A stretch of 64,000 bases of DNA. Origin: Fimbriimonadaceae bacterium (GTDB lineage Bacteria; Armatimonadota; UBA10988). Shown here one piece after another: positions 1 to 8,831 of this stretch. How positions within the stretch are numbered: the first letter of the stretch is position 1; every line of letters starts with the position of its first letter. The notes below the pieces were generated by a model, which did no database searches, was not told the DNA's origin, and saw nothing but the letters and a program-made list of their open reading frames with translations. The translations under genes were made by a program, and so were the position numbers. The stretch is taken from the NCBI GenBank assembly GCA_020850355.1, contig JADZEX010000022.1:62001-126000 (forward strand), given 5' to 3'.

Positions 1-403
1 CGAAGGCGGTCAGCAGGCCCAGCAGGCGCCGTCCCCGCAGCGGATCGCCGGCGATGTGAAGCGCCGCGAAGAGCGCCACGAAGAGCGGGTGGGCCGCCAG
101 GAAGACGGTCCCACGGACCGCGCTGGTGTGCTGCTGACCGATGTTCAGCGCGGCGATCTGCAACAAGAAAAGGCTGCTCAGCTTGGTCAGCTTCCACAGC
201 TCACCCGGTTGCGGGCGCAGCGAGACCCCTTGCAGCCAGGCCGTCGGCGCGACCACCAGCAGCGCCAGCAGGAAGCGCCCGCAGGCCGCGGCCAACGGCG
301 GCACCGCCTCGACCGAGACCTTGATCGCGAGGTTGTTGCCCCCCCACAGCGCGTAGATCAGCAGCGCCACGGCGATGCCGGTGCGGTCGAGCGGCCGGTT
401 CAT
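1..403 (-). CDS. EamA/DMT-family permease, 3' part missing
   Basis: The reading frame starts at the ATG at 403 and runs off the left edge, leaving about 134 residues. The visible part begins MNRPLDRTGIAVALL and shows WGGNNLAIKVS, typical of the first helix of EamA (drug/metabolite transporter) repeats, then helices around residues 40-57, 78-93 and 97-117. EamA proteins have ten helices in two repeats and move small metabolites across the inner membrane; the substrate cannot be told from sequence. It lies 17 bases downstream of rsgA on the same strand, so the two may be co-transcribed. Family assignment rests on hydrophobicity and the repeat-1 motif only. Confidence 0.75.
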   Translation of the reverse strand, partial: MNRPLDRTGIAVALLIYALWGGNNLAIKVSVEAVPPLAAACGRFLLALLVVAPTAWLQGVSLRPQPGELWKLTKLSSLFLLQIAALNIGQQHTSAVRGTVFLAAHPLFVALFAALHIAGDPLRGRRLLGLLTAF

Positions 404-420
404 CAAGGCGGCGCGATCGC

Positions 421-1446
421 TCAAGCGCCGCTCCCGCCGCGGAGTTCGGAGTAGAGGCGCAGGTAGCTCTCGTAGCGCGACGGCGCAACCCCGGCGCCGA
501 CGGCCGCCCGGACCCGGCAGTCGGGCTCACTGCGGTGGGTGCAGTCGGCGAAGCGGCAGTCGGCGGCCAGCGGATCGAGCTCGGGAAACAGCTCGACCAG
601 CTCCCGCGCCGCGACCGCCCCGGCGAGCAGCGCAATGGTCTTGACGCCCGGCGTGTCGGCCACCCAGCCGCCGCCGGCCAGCGGCAAGAGCCGGCTGTCG
701 GTGGTGGTGTGGCGGCCCTTGCCAATCCCCATCACCTCGCCGGTGCGCAGCGCGTAGCCGGGGCTGATGCCGTTCAGCAGCGACGACTTGCCAACGCCGG
801 ACGGCCCAATCACGACCGACACCCGCTGCGCCAACTGCGCCGCCAGCTCTGCCAACCCATGCCCGGCCGACGCGCTGGCTGTGACCACCGGCAGGCCCAG
901 CGGACCGTACACGGCAGCGACCTGCGCGCGCACCGCCGCCGCGGTGTCGAGGTCGATCTTGTTGAGCACCAGCACCGCCGGCACGTCGCAGGCGGCCGCC
1001 ACGATCAGGAAGCGGTCGACCGTGTGCAGCCAAAAGTCGGGCTCGGCCACGCTGACCACCACGACCACCTGATCGAGATTGGCGGCGACCACTTGCGGCA
1101 GCTTGCCCGGCCGCCCGCGCGCCAACTGGTTGCGCCGCGGCAGGACCTCTTCCACCACCCCGCACTCCGGCTCGTCGAGGCTGCCCCGCAACAGCACCCG
1201 GTCGCCGACCACGAGGTGCTCCAGGCGCAGCGCGCTGTCCACCTTCAGCCGACCGCGCAGCCGACAGGCCAGCAGTCCGGCGGCGCACTGCACCTGCCAA
1301 CTGCCACCCTTGCCACTGCCGACCACCAGACCTTCGCTGGTCTGCGGCGTCAACCGGTCTGTCGTCGCTGCCTGCACCGTGCGCTTGCTCTGCGGTGGCC
1401 GCGCCACCCTAGCTTGCAGTACGCGCCAGGTGGCCGGTCGCGCCAC
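421..1446 (-). CDS. rsgA: Ribosome small-subunit GTPase RsgA (YjeQ)
   Basis: Circularly permuted GTPase that acts late in 30S ribosomal subunit maturation. The order of motifs is diagnostic: an OB-fold N-terminal region (about 40-105), then G4 (VLNKIDL) before G1 (GPSGVGKSSLLN) and G3 (DTPG). A C-terminal zinc finger follows, with CRFADCTH and a further Cys in SEPDC. At 341 residues it has family length. The basic N-terminal tail of about 35 residues resembles the tail seen in E. coli RsgA, so the upstream start at 1446, 28 bases after the histidine kinase gene, is reasonable. All expected catalytic motifs are present. Confidence 0.95.
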   Translation of the reverse strand: MARPATWRVLQARVARPPQSKRTVQAATTDRLTPQTSEGLVVGSGKGGSWQVQCAAGLLACRLRGRLKVDSALRLEHLVVGDRVLLRGSLDEPECGVVEEVLPRRNQLARGRPGKLPQVVAANLDQVVVVVSVAEPDFWLHTVDRFLIVAAACDVPAVLVLNKIDLDTAAAVRAQVAAVYGPLGLPVVTASASAGHGLAELAAQLAQRVSVVIGPSGVGKSSLLNGISPGYALRTGEVMGIGKGRHTTTDSRLLPLAGGGWVADTPGVKTIALLAGAVAARELVELFPELDPLAADCRFADCTHRSEPDCRVRAAVGAGVAPSRYESYLRLYSELRGGSGA

Positions 1447-1474
1447 GGGTCGCCGAAGTCCAGACCATCCGCGG

Positions 1475-3961
1475 TCACTCGCCGGCGACGCGGAGCAGGC
1501 CGCCGCGCAGGGTGTCCAGGGTCAGGGGCTTGCTGAGCACCAGGTCGACCCCCGGCGGGATCTCGTCGTCGGCGATCATCATGTCGCCGAAGCCGGTCAG
1601 CATGATCACGGCGGTGCCCGGCCAGAGGCGTGTGGCGACCGTGGCCACCTGGTCGCCATTCATGCCGGGCATCGCGCGGTCGGTCAACACCAGATCGTAG
1701 CGGCGCGAACGGAGCAGTTCGAGGGCCTGGCGACCGTTGCCCGCCAGGGTGACGCCATGGCCATCGGTCTCCAGGTACTCTTGGATGATCCGCCGGATGT
1801 GCGGCTCGTCGTCGACCGCCAGGACGCTGAGTTGGCGGTGTAGCGGCTCCGGGTTCGGCAGCGTGAGGTGGTCCCCGCCGCTGCCAGCCGCCGGGAGCAA
1901 CAAGCGGAAGGTGGTGCCGTGCATCCACTGGTTGGTCAGCTCAATCTGCCCGTGGTGGCGCTGCACGATGCCATAAACCATCGCCAGTCCGAGCCCGGTC
2001 CCAGCCTCGCCTTTGGTGCTGTAGAACGGCTCGAGGCAGCGCTGCCGCGTCTCCTCGGTCATCCCGACGCCGTTGTCGATGATGCTGACCACCACCTGCT
2101 CACCAACTTCGGCGGCCCGCAGGGTGATCAGGCCGCTGCGATTGCCGGCCCCGCGCATCAGGATGGCGTCGGCGGCGTTGAAGACCAGGTTGAGCAGCGC
2201 TTCGCGCAGCTCGGCCGGGTTGCCGTAGACGATGGGCAGGTCAGCGGGCAGGTCGAGCGCCATCTCAATGGTCACCCCGCCCGCCTGCGCTTCGTTCTTC
2301 CAGCGCGGCTGCGCCAGCTCGGCCGCCTGGCCGACGACCTCGATCACGTCAACCGGCTGCAGCTCCTCTTCCTCGCCGCGGTGGCGGTAGAACTCCCGGA
2401 GCCGGCTGACCACCCCGGCGGCGTCCTGCGCGCAGGTGCTGATCATCGTCAAGTAGCGGCACAGCTTGTCGTCCTCGGCGCGCGCCTCGGGGTGGGCCAG
2501 CAGCACCTCGCTGAAGCCGAGGATCGGGGCCAGGGCGTTGTTGAAGTCGTGGGCGATGCCGCTGGCCATCGTCCCCAACGCGCGCAACCGCTCTTGCTGA
2601 ATCACCTGCTGCTGAGTCTCGTGGAGGTCGGCCAGGGCGCCTTCCAGGCGCAGGTTGGCGTCGCGCAGTTGCTCCCCGATCTGCTGCGTCTCGTACTGCG
2701 CGTCACGCCGCTGGGTGACCTCGGCGCGGAGCGTGCGGTTAGCTTCCTCCAGGGCGCTGGTCCGGTCGAGCACGCGCTGCTCGAGGTCCTCGGTGGTCTG
2801 TCGCAAGGCCGCCTCGGTCTGTTCACGGCGCGTCAGCTCGGCCGTCGCCTCACCGAACAGACGCTCGTTCTCGCGGGCGCCGGCGACCTGCCGCAATGCG
2901 ACCAGCAGCAGCAGCAGCCCGACCACACCCTCGGTCCAGCCGGTGTGCAGGTGCTCCGGGTGGTCGTAGCCGAAGCACAGCCAGAGGTAGGCGACGACCG
3001 CCCACAGCAGCGGGATGTTGGCGGACAGCAGTTGCCGCGGCCGGTACTGCGCCCGGCACCAGCTCCCCTCGGCGAGCGCGCAGGGGTGGCTGGTCGCCTC
3101 ACTGACGCCGGCCAACAGGAACGCGATGGCGGCGACGACCAGCCCGCCGCTGACCCAGGTGTCGACCGCCGGGCCGCGGTCGCCGCCGCCGCTCAGCGTC
3201 AGCGACAGCAGCCAGGCGGCGCTGCCGCTGGCCAGCAGCCCCCAGGCCCGGGCCCGCGGATGGTCGATCAACGGCAGGAAGCAGGCGGTCAGCCAGGCGA
3301 TCCCAGCGGCCGCCACCAGCAGCGTCAGGCCGCTGCCCAACAGCGGCCACCAGAGCGGTGTGGGCTGCGCCAGGAGCGGCCCCAGCGCCAGTGGTCCAAG
3401 CGCTCCGACGGTGGCCACCACCGCCACCGCGGCATCGAGGACGGCGCGTCCGGTACCTGGCGCGGCGTGGGCGGCCGCCAGGCGACGGAGGCCGGCGGCG
3501 AAGGCGAGCCCGCTCGGCCAGAGCAGCCACTGCCGCAGGTCGACCGCCGCCTCCAAGGGGGCCAACTGCTGTTGCAGCCAGCCGGCCGCCTCGGCCACCA
3601 CCCAGCCACCGAGGCCGGCCGCCAGCAGGGCCCAGGCAGCGCGCACCGGGCGGCCGCAACTGTTGACGCGGATCGCTGCCAGCGTCACCGCCAGCAGCGC
3701 GAGGGTGGCGCTGACGGTCACCAGCAGCCCGCGAGTGGCGGCGGCGGGCAGGCCGAGGATGGACGTCGCCGCGGCCAGCAAGGCCAGCACGAGCGCCGCC
3801 GTGACGGACCAGACGACCATCCGCCGCGGCCGTGGCAGCCGCGGCCGACGACAGTCCGGCGGACCAGCGCAGAGGGCCGGGCGGGCCACCACCGGCAGCT
3901 CCGTCCTGCGCCTACCGCCGCCCGCACCTGCCTCGGGTTTCAGTCGCGTCTGCGCCGCCAT
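1475..3961 (-). CDS. Membrane hybrid histidine kinase with C-terminal receiver
   Basis: Predicted sensor kinase of 828 residues. The first 370 or so residues contain about nine hydrophobic segments and no recognisable named sensor domain. A glutamine/glutamate-rich coiled coil follows (about 370-460), then a HisKA domain with the H-box GIAHDFNNALAPILG (phospho-accepting His near residue 471). A HATPase domain carries an N-box-like LVFNAADA and G-boxes DNGVGM and GTGLGLAMV. The C-terminal receiver has acidic DDE, phospho-acceptor Asp near 761 in LTDRAMPGMNG, and Lys in LSKPL. I chose ATG 3961 over an adjoining TTG because a GGAGGG lies 12 bases upstream. No DNA-binding partner is adjacent; the output is unknown. 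Confidence 0.9.
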   Translation of the reverse strand: MAAQTRLKPEAGAGGGRRRTELPVVARPALCAGPPDCRRPRLPRPRRMVVWSVTAALVLALLAAATSILGLPAAATRGLLVTVSATLALLAVTLAAIRVNSCGRPVRAAWALLAAGLGGWVVAEAAGWLQQQLAPLEAAVDLRQWLLWPSGLAFAAGLRRLAAAHAAPGTGRAVLDAAVAVVATVGALGPLALGPLLAQPTPLWWPLLGSGLTLLVAAAGIAWLTACFLPLIDHPRARAWGLLASGSAAWLLSLTLSGGGDRGPAVDTWVSGGLVVAAIAFLLAGVSEATSHPCALAEGSWCRAQYRPRQLLSANIPLLWAVVAYLWLCFGYDHPEHLHTGWTEGVVGLLLLLVALRQVAGARENERLFGEATAELTRREQTEAALRQTTEDLEQRVLDRTSALEEANRTLRAEVTQRRDAQYETQQIGEQLRDANLRLEGALADLHETQQQVIQQERLRALGTMASGIAHDFNNALAPILGFSEVLLAHPEARAEDDKLCRYLTMISTCAQDAAGVVSRLREFYRHRGEEEELQPVDVIEVVGQAAELAQPRWKNEAQAGGVTIEMALDLPADLPIVYGNPAELREALLNLVFNAADAILMRGAGNRSGLITLRAAEVGEQVVVSIIDNGVGMTEETRQRCLEPFYSTKGEAGTGLGLAMVYGIVQRHHGQIELTNQWMHGTTFRLLLPAAGSGGDHLTLPNPEPLHRQLSVLAVDDEPHIRRIIQEYLETDGHGVTLAGNGRQALELLRSRRYDLVLTDRAMPGMNGDQVATVATRLWPGTAVIMLTGFGDMMIADDEIPPGVDLVLSKPLTLDTLRGGLLRVAGE

Positions 3962-4246
3962 CAACGCCGCTGCCCTCCGCGGAAGATCCCCCGCACCCGC
4001 CCCGGACGCCGCCCGCTGCGCGCGCTCCGCGGTCCACCAGCCAAGTCTTCCTGCCGCACCGTGACATCGGGCTGGATCGACTTGAAGCGTGGGTAAAATC
4101 GCGCCACCTGTTACCGCACTGTAATCACTCGGCGCGCCGTTCGGAGGCGTCGAGCGGTCCGTCGAGAGGCGGCGCGGGCCCGCCCTGGATCTGGTTCGGC
4201 GCCCGCCGCGGTTCCTGTAGTGTCACCACCAGCGCGGCTTGCGGTC

Positions 4247-4279
4247 AATGGCCGGTCCGACCGCGGTCGCCCGGCCATT
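4247..4279 (-). terminator. Stem-loop downstream of the hydrolase gene
   Basis: Perfect 9-base inverted repeat AATGGCCGG (4247-4255) and CCGGCCATT (4271-4279). The intervening sequence contains a second, self-complementary 12-base palindrome CGACCGCGGTCG (4258-4269). It lies 30 bases past the stop codon of the beta-lactamase-fold gene and has no U-tract, so it is at best a weak or Rho-assisted terminator or an mRNA 3' stabiliser. The rest of the 347-base gap (3962-4308) before the histidine kinase holds no gene I can support and no convincing promoter. Confidence 0.5.
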
Positions 4280-4308
4280 CTGAGGCAGAGCCGCACCGCA
4301 GGCCGCCG

Positions 4309-5757
4309 TCATGGTCGTGGGTCGGTGACCAGTCGCCCGCTGCAGACCGCCTTGAGGGCTGGCCCGAAGGCCAGGTTCTGGGTGATCTCGACCTGCCCGC
4401 GCGCGGCGTCTGGCCGCCAGACCAGGTCATGCCGGAACGGTGTCGCGGTGAGCCAGACCCGCAGCCGGAACTCCGTGGCGTCCGGCCAGCCGCCGCTGGC
4501 GGCAGCCGGTCCGGCCGAGGGCGCGGCGAGTCCGGGCGGCGGCGGCAAGGGCAGCGGGGCGGTCGCCCGCCACTCGCCGGCCGTGCCGAAGCAGACTTCG
4601 TGCTCGCCGCTGGCGGTGCCGACAGTCAGTCGGCCGGCGGCGGAGTCCAGGCGCAGGCGGACCCAGCCCAGGTCGTTCGGCTCCAGCTCCCAGGTCTCCG
4701 GCGGGGCGCTGCCGCCGCCGGCCGCCGGGGCCGGTAGCCGCAGCGCCGCCAGCCGCGCCGCCAGCCGGTCCGCCGCCGGATCGGCCGGCCGCGGGACGTC
4801 GTCGAAGGCCGGCAGCAGATGCTCCCAGACCAGGTTCAGGGCCTCCTGCATGTTGCCCAGCCCGGCCGTCATCACCACCGCCGCGGCCTGCTGCGGCAGC
4901 ACCACGAGGAACTGCCCGAAAGCCCCGTCGCCGCGGTAGCAGCCGTGGCGCGAGCGCCAGAACTGGAAGCCGTAGCCCTGCGCCCAGTCGCTCTGCGGGT
5001 CGTCCCCGTTGGCGACGTGCCAGCGCGTCGCCTCGGTGACCCACCCCGCCGGCAAGAGGCGCCGCCCCTGCCAGCAGCCGTCCTCCAGTAGCAGGTGCGC
5101 GAAGCGGGCCAGGTCGCGGGTGGTCAGGTTGAGACCCCAGCCGCCAGTGTCGATGCCACGGGGGCAGGTGTCCCAGGTCGCCGGCCCGATGCCGAGCGGG
5201 TCGAACAGCCGCGGGCGCAAGTAATCCACCAACCGCTGCCCGGTCAGCCGCTGCAGCCAGGCCGAGACCACGTAGGTGGCGCCGCTGTTGTAGAGGAAGT
5301 GCGTCCCCGGCGGGTGCGTCACGGGGCAACTCAGAAAGGTCCGCACCCAGTCGCCGGCGGTGTCGCGCACGAGGTGCGTCAAGGTGTCCTCGCTGTGGCC
5401 GGTGCTCATCGACAGCAGGTGCCGCAAGCGCATCGCCGCGAGGTGGTCGCTGACCGTCGCCGGCAGCGCCTCGGGGAAGGCGTCGACCAGGCGGTCGTCC
5501 AGCGCCAGCCGTCCCTCGGCGATGGCCAGGCCGGCCGCGGTCGAGGTGAAGCTCTTGCTCAGCGAAAACAGCATGTGCGGCGTGGCAGCCTCGTAGGGCG
5601 CCCAGTAGCCTTCGGCCAAGACCGCGCCGTGCCGCACGATCAGCAGGCTGTGCAGCGCGTCGAGACGCTCTTCGGCGGCGGCGACGAAGGCCTCGACGGC
5701 GTGGCTGGAGAGCCCCGCCGACTCGGGCCTGGCGGCGGGCAGAAACGACCTCGCCAT
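4309..5757 (-). CDS. Beta-lactamase-fold serine hydrolase (class C/esterase type)
   Basis: PF00144-type serine hydrolase of 482 residues. The catalytic SxxK is seen as SLSK in LFSLSKSFTS (about residue 72), and the second motif is YNSG. The enzyme family includes class C beta-lactamases, D-peptidases and carboxylesterases; the substrate cannot be deduced. The first 350 residues form the catalytic domain, followed by about 120 residues of beta-rich C-terminal domain as in EstB/D-aminopeptidase relatives. There is no signal peptide. The ATG at 5757 has GGGAG seven bases upstream. It starts 16 bases after the DUF1080 gene ends, so the two are likely one operon. True beta-lactamase activity is unlikely from context. 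Confidence 0.85.
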   Translation of the reverse strand: MARSFLPAARPESAGLSSHAVEAFVAAAEERLDALHSLLIVRHGAVLAEGYWAPYEAATPHMLFSLSKSFTSTAAGLAIAEGRLALDDRLVDAFPEALPATVSDHLAAMRLRHLLSMSTGHSEDTLTHLVRDTAGDWVRTFLSCPVTHPPGTHFLYNSGATYVVSAWLQRLTGQRLVDYLRPRLFDPLGIGPATWDTCPRGIDTGGWGLNLTTRDLARFAHLLLEDGCWQGRRLLPAGWVTEATRWHVANGDDPQSDWAQGYGFQFWRSRHGCYRGDGAFGQFLVVLPQQAAAVVMTAGLGNMQEALNLVWEHLLPAFDDVPRPADPAADRLAARLAALRLPAPAAGGGSAPPETWELEPNDLGWVRLRLDSAAGRLTVGTASGEHEVCFGTAGEWRATAPLPLPPPPGLAAPSAGPAAASGGWPDATEFRLRVWLTATPFRHDLVWRPDAARGQVEITQNLAFGPALKAVCSGRLVTDPRP

Positions 5758-5773
5758 ACGCTGCTCCCGGCCG

Positions 5774-6586
5774 TTACGGCTGGTCGTAGGCCTTGATCGG
5801 GCGGACCCAGATGTTGCGGAAGCGGACCGGGTTGCCGTGGTCCTGCAGCGCCAGCGGGCCGACCGGGTCGTGCGGGTGGTACTTCGCCAGGCCGCGGTGG
5901 GAGGTGCCGCCCAGCAGCGCGGTATGGTTGTGGACCAGCACCCCGTTGTGCAGCATCGTGACGGCCGCCGGGGCGACGAGTTGGTTGTTCGCGAACTTCG
6001 GTGCGGTCCAGATCACGTCGTAGCTCTGCCACTGCCCCGGCGGGCGGCAGGCGTTGACCAGCGGCGGAAACTGCCCGTAGAGCGCGGCCGTCTGGCCATC
6101 GGGATAGGTCTGGCTCTGGTAGCAGTCGAGGATCTGGATCTCGTAGCGCCCGCAGAAGAACAGCCCGCTGTTGCCCCGGCCCTGCCCGCTGCCGCTGGGT
6201 GGCGTCGGGGCTGCCCACTCCAGATGCACCTGGCAATCGCCGAAAGTGTCGCGGGTGGTGATCTGACCGCCGCCCTTGGCGCAGACCAGGACCCCGTCCT
6301 CAATCTTCCAGGCCGGCGTGGCGCCCTTGTCGTTGCGCCACCTGTCGAGGTTGCTGCCGTCGAACAGCACCACCGCGTCGGACGGGGCCTTGCCCACCTG
6401 GTCGTTGGTGCTCGGCAGGCCGGCGTCAATCACCGGCGGTTGCGGGCGCGTGCCGTCATGGACATGCCACTGTCCGCCAGGCAGCATCGGAGTGTCTTGA
6501 TAGCCTAGTTGCCCCAGGGCACAGGCCGCCACCAGCAGCCCCAGCAAACCAGTCGCCCACCACGCCATCGTGATCCGCCGCGCCAT
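5774..6586 (-). CDS. DUF1080 (3-keto-disaccharide hydrolase-type) lipoprotein
   Basis: Secreted protein of 270 residues with the DUF1080 concanavalin-like fold, a family now named 3-keto-disaccharide hydrolase. Characteristic stretches are VVLFDGSNLDRWRN, GQITTRDTFGDCQVHLEW and NSGLFFCGRYEIQILD. The ATG at 6586 has GGGAGAG just upstream and begins a signal peptide with lipobox VAAC (Cys21). The frame is open for 45 codons further, but those codons are Arg/Ser-rich without a signal and are probably not translated. Homologues act on oxidised glycosides together with Gfo/Idh dehydrogenases, and one is encoded 1.1 kb away (7707-8777). Substrate specificity is inferred, not visible. Confidence 0.85.
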   Translation of the reverse strand: MARRITMAWWATGLLGLLVAACALGQLGYQDTPMLPGGQWHVHDGTRPQPPVIDAGLPSTNDQVGKAPSDAVVLFDGSNLDRWRNDKGATPAWKIEDGVLVCAKGGGQITTRDTFGDCQVHLEWAAPTPPSGSGQGRGNSGLFFCGRYEIQILDCYQSQTYPDGQTAALYGQFPPLVNACRPPGQWQSYDVIWTAPKFANNQLVAPAAVTMLHNGVLVHNHTALLGGTSHRGLAKYHPHDPVGPLALQDHGNPVRFRNIWVRPIKAYDQP

Positions 6587-6643
6587 GCTCACTCTCCCGA
6601 CACCTTGCCCCGTTGGCCGACCGCCGGGCGATTCCTCTGCCCC

Positions 6644-6672
6644 TTGACGCCAGCGCGACGAGGTCCTACGCT
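6644..6672 (+). promoter_or_regulatory. Putative sigma70-type promoter of the nitroreductase gene
   Basis: TTGACG at 6644-6649, a 17-base spacer, then TACGCT at 6667-6672. This is a good -35 element but a weak -10 (three of six consensus bases). It is placed 23 bases before the ATG at 6696, which has GGAGG five bases upstream. Confidence 0.4.
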
Positions 6673-6695
6673 CGCGGCGTGCGCTGGAGGTCGCC

Positions 6696-7211
6696 ATGGC
6701 CCTCGACACGCTAACCACCATTCGGACGCGCCGCAGTGTCCGCGTCTATCGCCCCGAGCCCCTGGCGGCGGGGCATCTCGACGAACTGCTCGCGGCGCTG
6801 CGGCTGGCCCCGTCGGCCAAGAATCTGCAGCCCTGGCACTTTCTGGTGGTGCAGGACGCGGAGGTCAAGGCCGACCTCGCGGCGGCCTGCCGCGAGCAGC
6901 ACTGGATGGCCAACGCCGCGTTGATCGTCTGCGCCGTGGGGCTGCCGGAGCAGAGTCCGAAGTGGTACCCCATCGACTGCGCCATTGCCCTCCAGAACCT
7001 GGTGCTCGCGGCGACCAGCCTGGGATACGGCGCCTGCTGGATCGGCGCCTTCGACGAAGCGGCGGTGAAGGACGTGCTGGGCATCCCGGCCGAGGGTCGC
7101 GTGGTGGCCCTGGCGCCGGTCGGCGTCCCGGCCGAGACCCCGCCGGCCCGCGACCGCAAGCCTGCCGCGGCCACCATCTCGGGCGACCGCTGGGGTGAAC
7201 CGCTGAGCTGA
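6696..7211 (+). CDS. Nitroreductase-family flavoprotein
   Basis: FMN-dependent oxidoreductase of the nitroreductase superfamily, 171 residues. The N-terminal TIRTRRSVRVYRPEP is the family FMN-phosphate binding segment (RRSVR). APSAKNLQPWHFLVV and the late LGYGACWIGAF/GIPAEGRVVALAPVG segments are also typical. It is short, as in the compact nitroreductases that form dimers. The electron acceptor is unknown. A strong GGAGG lies in front of the ATG. The gene sits alone on plus between minus-strand neighbours, converging with the Nudix gene nine bases away. Confidence 0.88.
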   Translation: MALDTLTTIRTRRSVRVYRPEPLAAGHLDELLAALRLAPSAKNLQPWHFLVVQDAEVKADLAAACREQHWMANAALIVCAVGLPEQSPKWYPIDCAIALQNLVLAATSLGYGACWIGAFDEAAVKDVLGIPAEGRVVALAPVGVPAETPPARDRKPAAATISGDRWGEPLS

Positions 7212-7220
7212 GGCCACGCC

Positions 7221-7691
7221 TCAGACCCAGACGCGGTAGATCCCGGGGTTCTGCCAGGCCACCTCAACGCTGCCCAGGCCGGGCGCCCCAGCCAGCCAGG
7301 CCCGCGCCAGCTCGCGGGCGATCGGTTGCAGGTCGTCGCGGGTCAGCAGCTCCTCACGAGGCACCCAGCGCGCCTCGTGAACCTCGCCAAGCTGCGGCCG
7401 CAGGACAACCTCCGCTGGGGGGGTCATCAGGAACACGAAGTAGAGGTTCGGCTGCGACTCCAGCAGCCGCTGCCGCACCAGCAGCAGACGGTCGACGTGG
7501 GCGGTGACCCCGGTTTCCTCGGCCACCTCCCGCACCGCCGTCTGCTCCAGCAACTCACCGTCGTCGGCGTGCCCGCCCGGCATCATCAGCCGGCCGTTGG
7601 CCGGACCGTAGGCCATCCGCACCAGCAACACCGCACCGTCGGCGGGACGCACGACCCAGCCGCCGACGCCAATCGTATGGGAGTTATGCAC
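7221..7691 (-). CDS. Nudix hydrolase
   Basis: 156 residues with a perfect Nudix box, Gx5Ex7REVxEExGV, spanning GGHADDGELL to VAEETGV at about residues 48-71. Such enzymes cleave nucleoside diphosphates linked to another moiety using the box glutamates to bind Mg2+. The specific substrate (NTP, NDP-sugar, NADH) cannot be read. The start is a GTG at 7691 without a strong ribosome-binding site, so the N-terminus is somewhat uncertain. It follows the Gfo/Idh gene by 15 bases and may share its transcript. Confidence 0.9.
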   Translation of the reverse strand: MHNSHTIGVGGWVVRPADGAVLLVRMAYGPANGRLMMPGGHADDGELLEQTAVREVAEETGVTAHVDRLLLVRQRLLESQPNLYFVFLMTPPAEVVLRPQLGEVHEARWVPREELLTRDDLQPIARELARAWLAGAPGLGSVEVAWQNPGIYRVWV

Positions 7692-7706
7692 GACCGCGCC
7701 CGCCGT

Positions 7707-8777
7707 CTACTCGCCGAGCCGCGAGAGCGGGTTCTGGCGGTGGCACTCCTCGATCACCTCGATCTGCCGGCGCACTTGGGCCGGATCGATCACCAACGGC
7801 GCGCCGGCTGTCAGGGTCTGGTAGAGGTCGCCGTAGTAGGCCCCCGACATCGTCGCAAAGAGGTCGTTGTTGGCCGGCGGCACGGTCCAGGAATCTTCGT
7901 GCCAGGTCAGGCTCTCGCTGCAGTAGGCCTGCTTCGGCAGCGGCTCACGGATCAGCGGCTGCATCGGGTTCTCGGCCGGCACAAACCAGCGCCACTTCAG
8001 CTCTTTCATCGTCCCGGTCAGCCCGCCCTGGGTGCCGTCGACGTGGTATGTGTACAGTGGCCAGGCGTCGCAACTGCTGATCTCCAGGTCGATGGTGGGG
8101 TGGCCCGGCCCGCTGAGGATCAGCTTGACGAAGTCCTCGGCGTCGCCAGCGACGTTGGCGCGGTCCATCAGGCAGTGGACCCGCGGCATCCCCGGCCCGA
8201 AGAGCTGCAGCGCCTGGTCGAGCGGGTGCGGACCGGTGTTGAGGAGGTTGCCGCCGTTCATCTCCTGCAGCGTCTGCCAGTCCCAGCGGCGGCTGAAGCC
8301 GTTGAAAGCCACCTTGATCAGCACGGCGCGGCCGAGCACGCCGGAGTCGATCACCTCGCGCACCTTGCGGAAATAGGGCGCGTAGCGCGACTGTTGGTAG
8401 ATCGTGAAGACGACGCCAGCTTCCTTGGCGGCCCAGATCAACTGGTCGACCTCGGCCGCGCGCCGGGCCAGCGGCTTCTCGCAGACCACGTTGAAGCCGC
8501 GGCGGATGATCTCCAGGGTCACCGGCACGTGCAGGTGGCTCGGCGTGGCGTTGACCACCAGGTCCAGCCCGCCAGCGGTGAGCATGTCACGCCAGTCGGT
8601 GTAGACGGCACAGCCGAAGGTCTCGGCAGCGTGCGCCAGGCGATCCTCGAGGGGATCGGCAATCGCCGCGATCTGGTACTTCGGGTCCTGTCTGAAGTGC
8701 GCCGCGTGAATGCTGTACCCGCTGCGCCCCTGGCCGATGATGCCGACCTTGAGAACCCTACCCGCTGACTCCGCCAT
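7707..8777 (-). CDS. Gfo/Idh/MocA-family NAD(P)-dependent oxidoreductase
   Basis: 356 residues. The Rossmann N-terminus VGIIGQGRSGYSIHAAHF provides the dinucleotide fold. CEKPLARR contains the EKP catalytic lysine motif, and the C-terminal half is the alpha/beta substrate domain. NTGPHPLDQAL contains the conserved GxHxxD-type His-Asp. Members oxidise or reduce sugars and inositols, often at C3. The ATG at 8777 has GGAGG nine bases upstream. Together with the nearby DUF1080 hydrolase this suggests metabolism of 3-keto-glycosides, which is inference from other bacteria. No signal peptide. Confidence 0.92.
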   Translation of the reverse strand: MAESAGRVLKVGIIGQGRSGYSIHAAHFRQDPKYQIAAIADPLEDRLAHAAETFGCAVYTDWRDMLTAGGLDLVVNATPSHLHVPVTLEIIRRGFNVVCEKPLARRAAEVDQLIWAAKEAGVVFTIYQQSRYAPYFRKVREVIDSGVLGRAVLIKVAFNGFSRRWDWQTLQEMNGGNLLNTGPHPLDQALQLFGPGMPRVHCLMDRANVAGDAEDFVKLILSGPGHPTIDLEISSCDAWPLYTYHVDGTQGGLTGTMKELKWRWFVPAENPMQPLIREPLPKQAYCSESLTWHEDSWTVPPANNDLFATMSGAYYGDLYQTLTAGAPLVIDPAQVRRQIEVIEECHRQNPLSRLGE

Positions 8778-8831
8778 GCTGACTGCCTCCCAGACGATGG
8801 CCTGTTCGCCACCTTGGGGCGGAGGCCTTCT

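Noticed and set aside
1868-4096. 742-codon plus-strand frame opposite the hybrid kinase
   Set aside because: Reads as Gln/Arg/Gly/His-rich low-complexity text and the minus strand holds clear kinase and receiver motifs.
4309-5757. Antibiotic-resistance beta-lactamase
   Set aside because: Only the SxxK and Tyr motifs of the broad family are present, there is no signal peptide, and a C-terminal esterase-type domain follows; neighbours are sugar genes.
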